From assembly GCA_028285415.1 (NCBI GenBank), contig JANQPF010000021.1, positions 62,001-126,000 of the forward strand: DNA of 64,000 bases, read 5' to 3'. The notes under the pieces were generated by a model. The model searched no databases, had not been told where the DNA came from, and worked only from the letters and a program-made list of their open reading frames with translations. The position numbers were made by a program, and so were the translations under genes. Positions 61,789 to 64,000 of this stretch are shown here, one piece after another. The DNA is from Pseudomonadales bacterium. Its GTDB lineage: Bacteria > Pseudomonadota > Gammaproteobacteria > Pseudomonadales > Azotimanducaceae. Each line of letters opens with the position of its first letter. The stretch's first letter is position 1.

Positions 61789-62337
61789 ATGGTACGTATA
61801 ATCGTTCAAATCCTCGGCGTGTTGGTGCTTTTGTTGCTGACAACCATTGTTACGCTGAGGATGAAAAATTCAGGCGCGGACGGTCCGTCCGTCTTGTTTC
61901 CCGGCGGTGAGCTGGTCTCCGGCGAGCTGCATACGGGGGCGGATCCGGACTGGTCGTTCACGGACGACGTTTTCACGATTGAGCTGCAGCTCAACGATCC
62001 CATGGCCTCGCGGCGCATATTTGTCATGGAGAGCGACGGCAAGGTGTATGTGCCGAGCGGGTACATGAAATCTTTCCTCGGCAGGATCTGGAAAGACTGG
62101 GCGTTCGAAGCGGAAGCGGGTAACAACCTCGGGGTGGCCCGGATTGAAGGTGTGCGCTACGAGCGTCAGCTCATACGGGTGAAAGACCCGGCAATCATCG
62201 AAGGGGTGGCGCAGAAGATGCTGCAGAAGTACGCGCCGGAAGGCGCGCCGCCGGATCTCATCGAGGAGTTCAGGCGCAGTATTGCCGAGGACGAAACCTG
62301 GATTTTCGAAATGGCGCCGAGGAGTAGCGAATCATGA
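61789..62337 (+). CDS. membrane-anchored protein of unknown function
   Basis: A 182-residue protein with one N-terminal membrane helix (IIVQILGVLVLLLLTTIV) and a periplasmic domain of mixed strands and helices. I do not recognise the family. The ATG follows GGGAGGT. It overlaps the next, 44-codon gene by four bases, so the two products may act together in the inner membrane. Confidence 0.65.
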   Translation: MVRIIVQILGVLVLLLLTTIVTLRMKNSGADGPSVLFPGGELVSGELHTGADPDWSFTDDVFTIELQLNDPMASRRIFVMESDGKVYVPSGYMKSFLGRIWKDWAFEAEAGNNLGVARIEGVRYERQLIRVKDPAIIEGVAQKMLQKYAPEGAPPDLIEEFRRSIAEDETWIFEMAPRSSES

Positions 62338-62468
62338 GCTGGAAGAATTACGCGATGACCTGTGCCGGTATTGCGGTGCTCTGGGCGGTGGGGCTCCTGG
62401 CGATTCCCGCGTTTGCCCAACTGATTGAAGGCGTGATGCTGCTGTTTCTTTCTACTCAGGCACGCTGA
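62334..62468 (+). CDS. 44-residue hydrophobic small protein
   Basis: MSWKNYAMTCAGIAVLWAVG begins a 44-residue product with a predicted membrane segment and an AFA motif that could serve as a signal-peptidase site. It is coupled to the preceding gene by an ATGA overlap. Its stop codon lies in the first unit of a 24-bp tandem repeat. Too short for many gene callers; no homologue recognised. Confidence 0.5.
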   Translation: MSWKNYAMTCAGIAVLWAVGLLAIPAFAQLIEGVMLLFLSTQAR

Positions 62469-62579
62469 AGGCTCTCAACCCAAGCACGCTGAAGGCTCTC
62501 TACCCAAGCACGCTGAAGGCTCTCTACCCAAGCACGCTGAAGGCTCTCTACCCGGGCACGCTGAGGGCTCTCAACCCAG
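62460..62579. repeat. five tandem 24-bp repeats
   Basis: Five units of the type GCACGCTGAAGG-CTCTCTACCCAA start at 62460, 62484, 62508, 62532 and 62556. Units 2 and 3 are identical, units 1 and 4 differ from them at one to two bases, and unit 5 is the most diverged. They fill nearly all the space between the two convergent genes. Each unit carries an in-frame TGA for the small ORF. Confidence 0.95.
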
Positions 62580-62586
62580 GAGCGCG

Positions 62587-63684
62587 CTACAGCGGTGCAA
62601 GGTCCGGTTCTGCATAGGTCACCCGGTAGATCACACCCTGCTGGTCGTCTGACACCAGCAGGCTGCCGTCGGGGGTGACCAACACGTCGTTCGGTCGACC
62701 GCTCACTTTTTCGTTCTCGAGCCAGCCTGTGATGAAGGGGGTATACTCGAGCGTGCCGTTGCGGTCGGTGACCACGCTCACCTGATAGCCGACTTTCTTG
62801 CTGCGGTTCCAGGAGCCATGCTCGGCGATGAAGAGAGCGTTCTGGAAACGCTGCGGGAACTGCTTGCCGGTATAAAAATCGAGGCCAAGCGCCGCGGAGT
62901 GTGCCTGGATTTTCACGATTGGTGCGACAAACGTCCTCCCTTCCGCGGCTTCATGGTCGCCATACTTCGGATCCGGGATGTCGCCTGCGTGCACGAACGG
63001 GTAACCGAAGTGCTGGCCTCGGCGCTCGATGACGTTGATCTCTTCGGCCGGCACGTCGTCGCCCATCATGTCGCGGCCGTTGTCGGAGAACCACAGCTTC
63101 GCGGTCGCGGGATGCCACGCGAAGCCGACCGTGTTGCGGATGCCTTCCGCCCAGACTTCGGTGTCGCCCGTGTCGGGATCCATCCGTAACAGACTGGCGT
63201 AGCGGGGATCGTCTTCCAGGCAGATGTTGCAGGGCGCACCCACCGGAACATACAGCTGCTCGTCCGGACCGAACTTCAGATACTTCCAGCCGTGGTGCGC
63301 ATCGTCGGGCAGCGCGTCGGTGATCGTCTCCGCCTTCGGATCGGGTTTGAGATTCCGCTCGATGTTGCGCACCCGCAGGATTTGCGAAACGGCGCCGATG
63401 TAGAGGTCACCTTCATACACGGCAACGCCGCTTGGCATGCGCAGATCATCAAAAAGCGTGATGACCTCGGGGTCGCTGTCGGTCAGCGCTCCCGGTACGG
63501 CGTACACGTTGCCCGCGCGGCGCGTTGCGACGATCAGGGTGCCGTTGTCGGTCAGCGCCATCTGCCGTGCGTTCGGCACGGCGAAGTTGAGCGTTTCAAT
63601 CTGAAATCCCACGGGCAGCGCAAGCTCCGTTGCGTGGACATGAGTGGCGGTCAGCAGCACCGCGATGATGAGGTTCTTTTTCAT
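62587..63684 (-). CDS. periplasmic PQQ-type sugar/sorbosone dehydrogenase-like protein
   Basis: A 365-residue beta-propeller protein with signal peptide (MKKNLIIAVLLTATHVHA). Features of the GSDH family: QMALTDNGTLIVATRRAGNVY, SGVAVYEGDLYIG, HGWKYLKFGPDEQLYVPVGAPCNIC and FIAEHGSWNRS. It probably oxidises a sugar or aldehyde with PQQ in the periplasm; no PQQ synthesis gene is in the window. The ATG at 63684 is chosen for the signal peptide; the frame opens with a TTG at 63723. Confidence 0.85.
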   Translation of the reverse strand: MKKNLIIAVLLTATHVHATELALPVGFQIETLNFAVPNARQMALTDNGTLIVATRRAGNVYAVPGALTDSDPEVITLFDDLRMPSGVAVYEGDLYIGAVSQILRVRNIERNLKPDPKAETITDALPDDAHHGWKYLKFGPDEQLYVPVGAPCNICLEDDPRYASLLRMDPDTGDTEVWAEGIRNTVGFAWHPATAKLWFSDNGRDMMGDDVPAEEINVIERRGQHFGYPFVHAGDIPDPKYGDHEAAEGRTFVAPIVKIQAHSAALGLDFYTGKQFPQRFQNALFIAEHGSWNRSKKVGYQVSVVTDRNGTLEYTPFITGWLENEKVSGRPNDVLVTPDGSLLVSDDQQGVIYRVTYAEPDLAPL

Positions 63685-63762
63685 GGCGCGCGGCAATCTC
63701 TCACACCCGGTGAAGTGACTCAACAGTGGCCACCAACATGTACGACAAGTAAGCTAGCCCCG

Positions 63763-64000
63763 ATGAACGGATCCGCCGCGCAGCCTGTCGCGAATCTCAC
63801 TTCAGAGCTCAAAGACAAGATTCAGACCGCCTATCGGTCCTGGCTGAACGCGCGCGGTTTCAAGGCGCGGCGCGGTCAGCGGGAGATGATCGCGCACGTG
63901 GCGCGGACGCTGGCAAGCGACGACAATCGCATTGCGGTCATCGAGGCAGGCACCGGGACCGGCAAAACGGCGGGTTACTGCCTGGCGGCGATACCCACCG
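63763..64000 (+). CDS. dinG: ATP-dependent DNA helicase DinG, N-terminal part (truncated by window)
   Basis: The first 79 residues of a superfamily-2, XPD-like helicase. Residues KARRGQREMIAHVARTLA lead into Walker A EAGTGTGKTAGY, as in DinG. The ATG at 63763 begins shortly after the divergent sugar-dehydrogenase gene. The iron-sulfur and motor domains lie beyond the window. No LexA box is visible in the 78 bases between the two starts. Confidence 0.85.
   Translation, partial: MNGSAAQPVANLTSELKDKIQTAYRSWLNARGFKARRGQREMIAHVARTLASDDNRIAVIEAGTGTGKTAGYCLAAIPT

Noticed and set aside
62460-62579. CRISPR array
   Set aside because: The 24-bp units are contiguous with no spacers and there are no cas genes; it is a plain tandem repeat.

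Overview
The window is a gene-dense, GC-rich chromosomal segment of a Gram-negative bacterium, most likely a marine-type gammaproteobacterium. Evidence for this: an outer-membrane export lipoprotein and beta-barrel, a TonB-dependent receptor, many lipoproteins, a RibB with a degenerate RibA domain, a PlsC-type acyltransferase, and a catabolic repertoire rich in acyl-CoA dehydrogenases and CoA-ester lyases. Placement below class level is not supported by the sequence alone. I see no insertion sequence, prophage, integrase, rRNA or CRISPR array. There is one tRNA, tRNA-Arg(TCG). No gene-free stretch exceeds about 300 bases. Start codons were often moved inward from the longest frame, using ribosome binding sites, signal peptides and stop/start overlaps.

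Layout. (1) 1-3.3 kb: end of a cell-surface/exopolysaccharide locus with a truncated Ig-repeat protein, a beta-barrel and a Wza-like lipoprotein; its base composition is visibly less GC-rich than the rest. (2) 3.5-17.9 kb: two acyl-CoA catabolic blocks (crotonase-like protein, two CoA-ester lyases, MaoC hydratase, two acyl-CoA dehydrogenases, MmgE/PrpD protein) that recall itaconate/C5-dicarboxylate pathways. They enclose an AAA+/VWA pair and a UDG-like protein, and are followed by an acyltransferase and a hydrolase. (3) 17.9-20.4 kb: single-domain asparaginase, D-aminoacylase-like amidohydrolase and the tRNA. (4) 20.4-28.5 kb: sulfotransferase, MarR regulator, TonB receptor, TPR-sulfotransferase and BCCT transporter. 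(5) 28.6-33.3 kb: a Spy-like protein and a DUF5666-DUF6502-DUF5666 operon behind a near-consensus promoter. (6) 33.3-43.5 kb: SDR, ribB, zinc-ribbon protein, pdxA, an ADH-FAH-CoxL-like-DUF4404 operon, LLM oxidoreductase, cupin and VOC proteins.

(7) 43.5-54.1 kb is the most coherent system. An SSS transporter, a GH13 glucosylglycerate-phosphorylase-like enzyme, a GT81 glucosyl-3-phosphoglycerate synthase and its HAD phosphatase make and recycle the osmolyte glucosylglycerate. They lie back to back with a full urease operon (ureD, fused ureAB, ureC, E, F, G). The 213-bp intergenic region between the phosphatase and ureD carries two sigma-54 promoter matches, one per strand, and an NtrC-box-like inverted repeat at a classical enhancer distance. 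This suggests that osmolyte synthesis and urea use share nitrogen control. (8) 54.2-56.3 kb: an ArsR-SRPBCC pair with a palindromic operator over its own start codon, and an LLM oxidoreductase. (9) 56.6-64 kb: a secreted delta-class carbonic anhydrase, a four-gene overlapping operon (amidohydrolase, ThDP enzyme, small protein with a degenerate GIY-YIG pattern, acyl-CoA dehydrogenase), two small membrane proteins ending in a 24-bp tandem repeat, a periplasmic sugar-dehydrogenase-like protein and the start of dinG.
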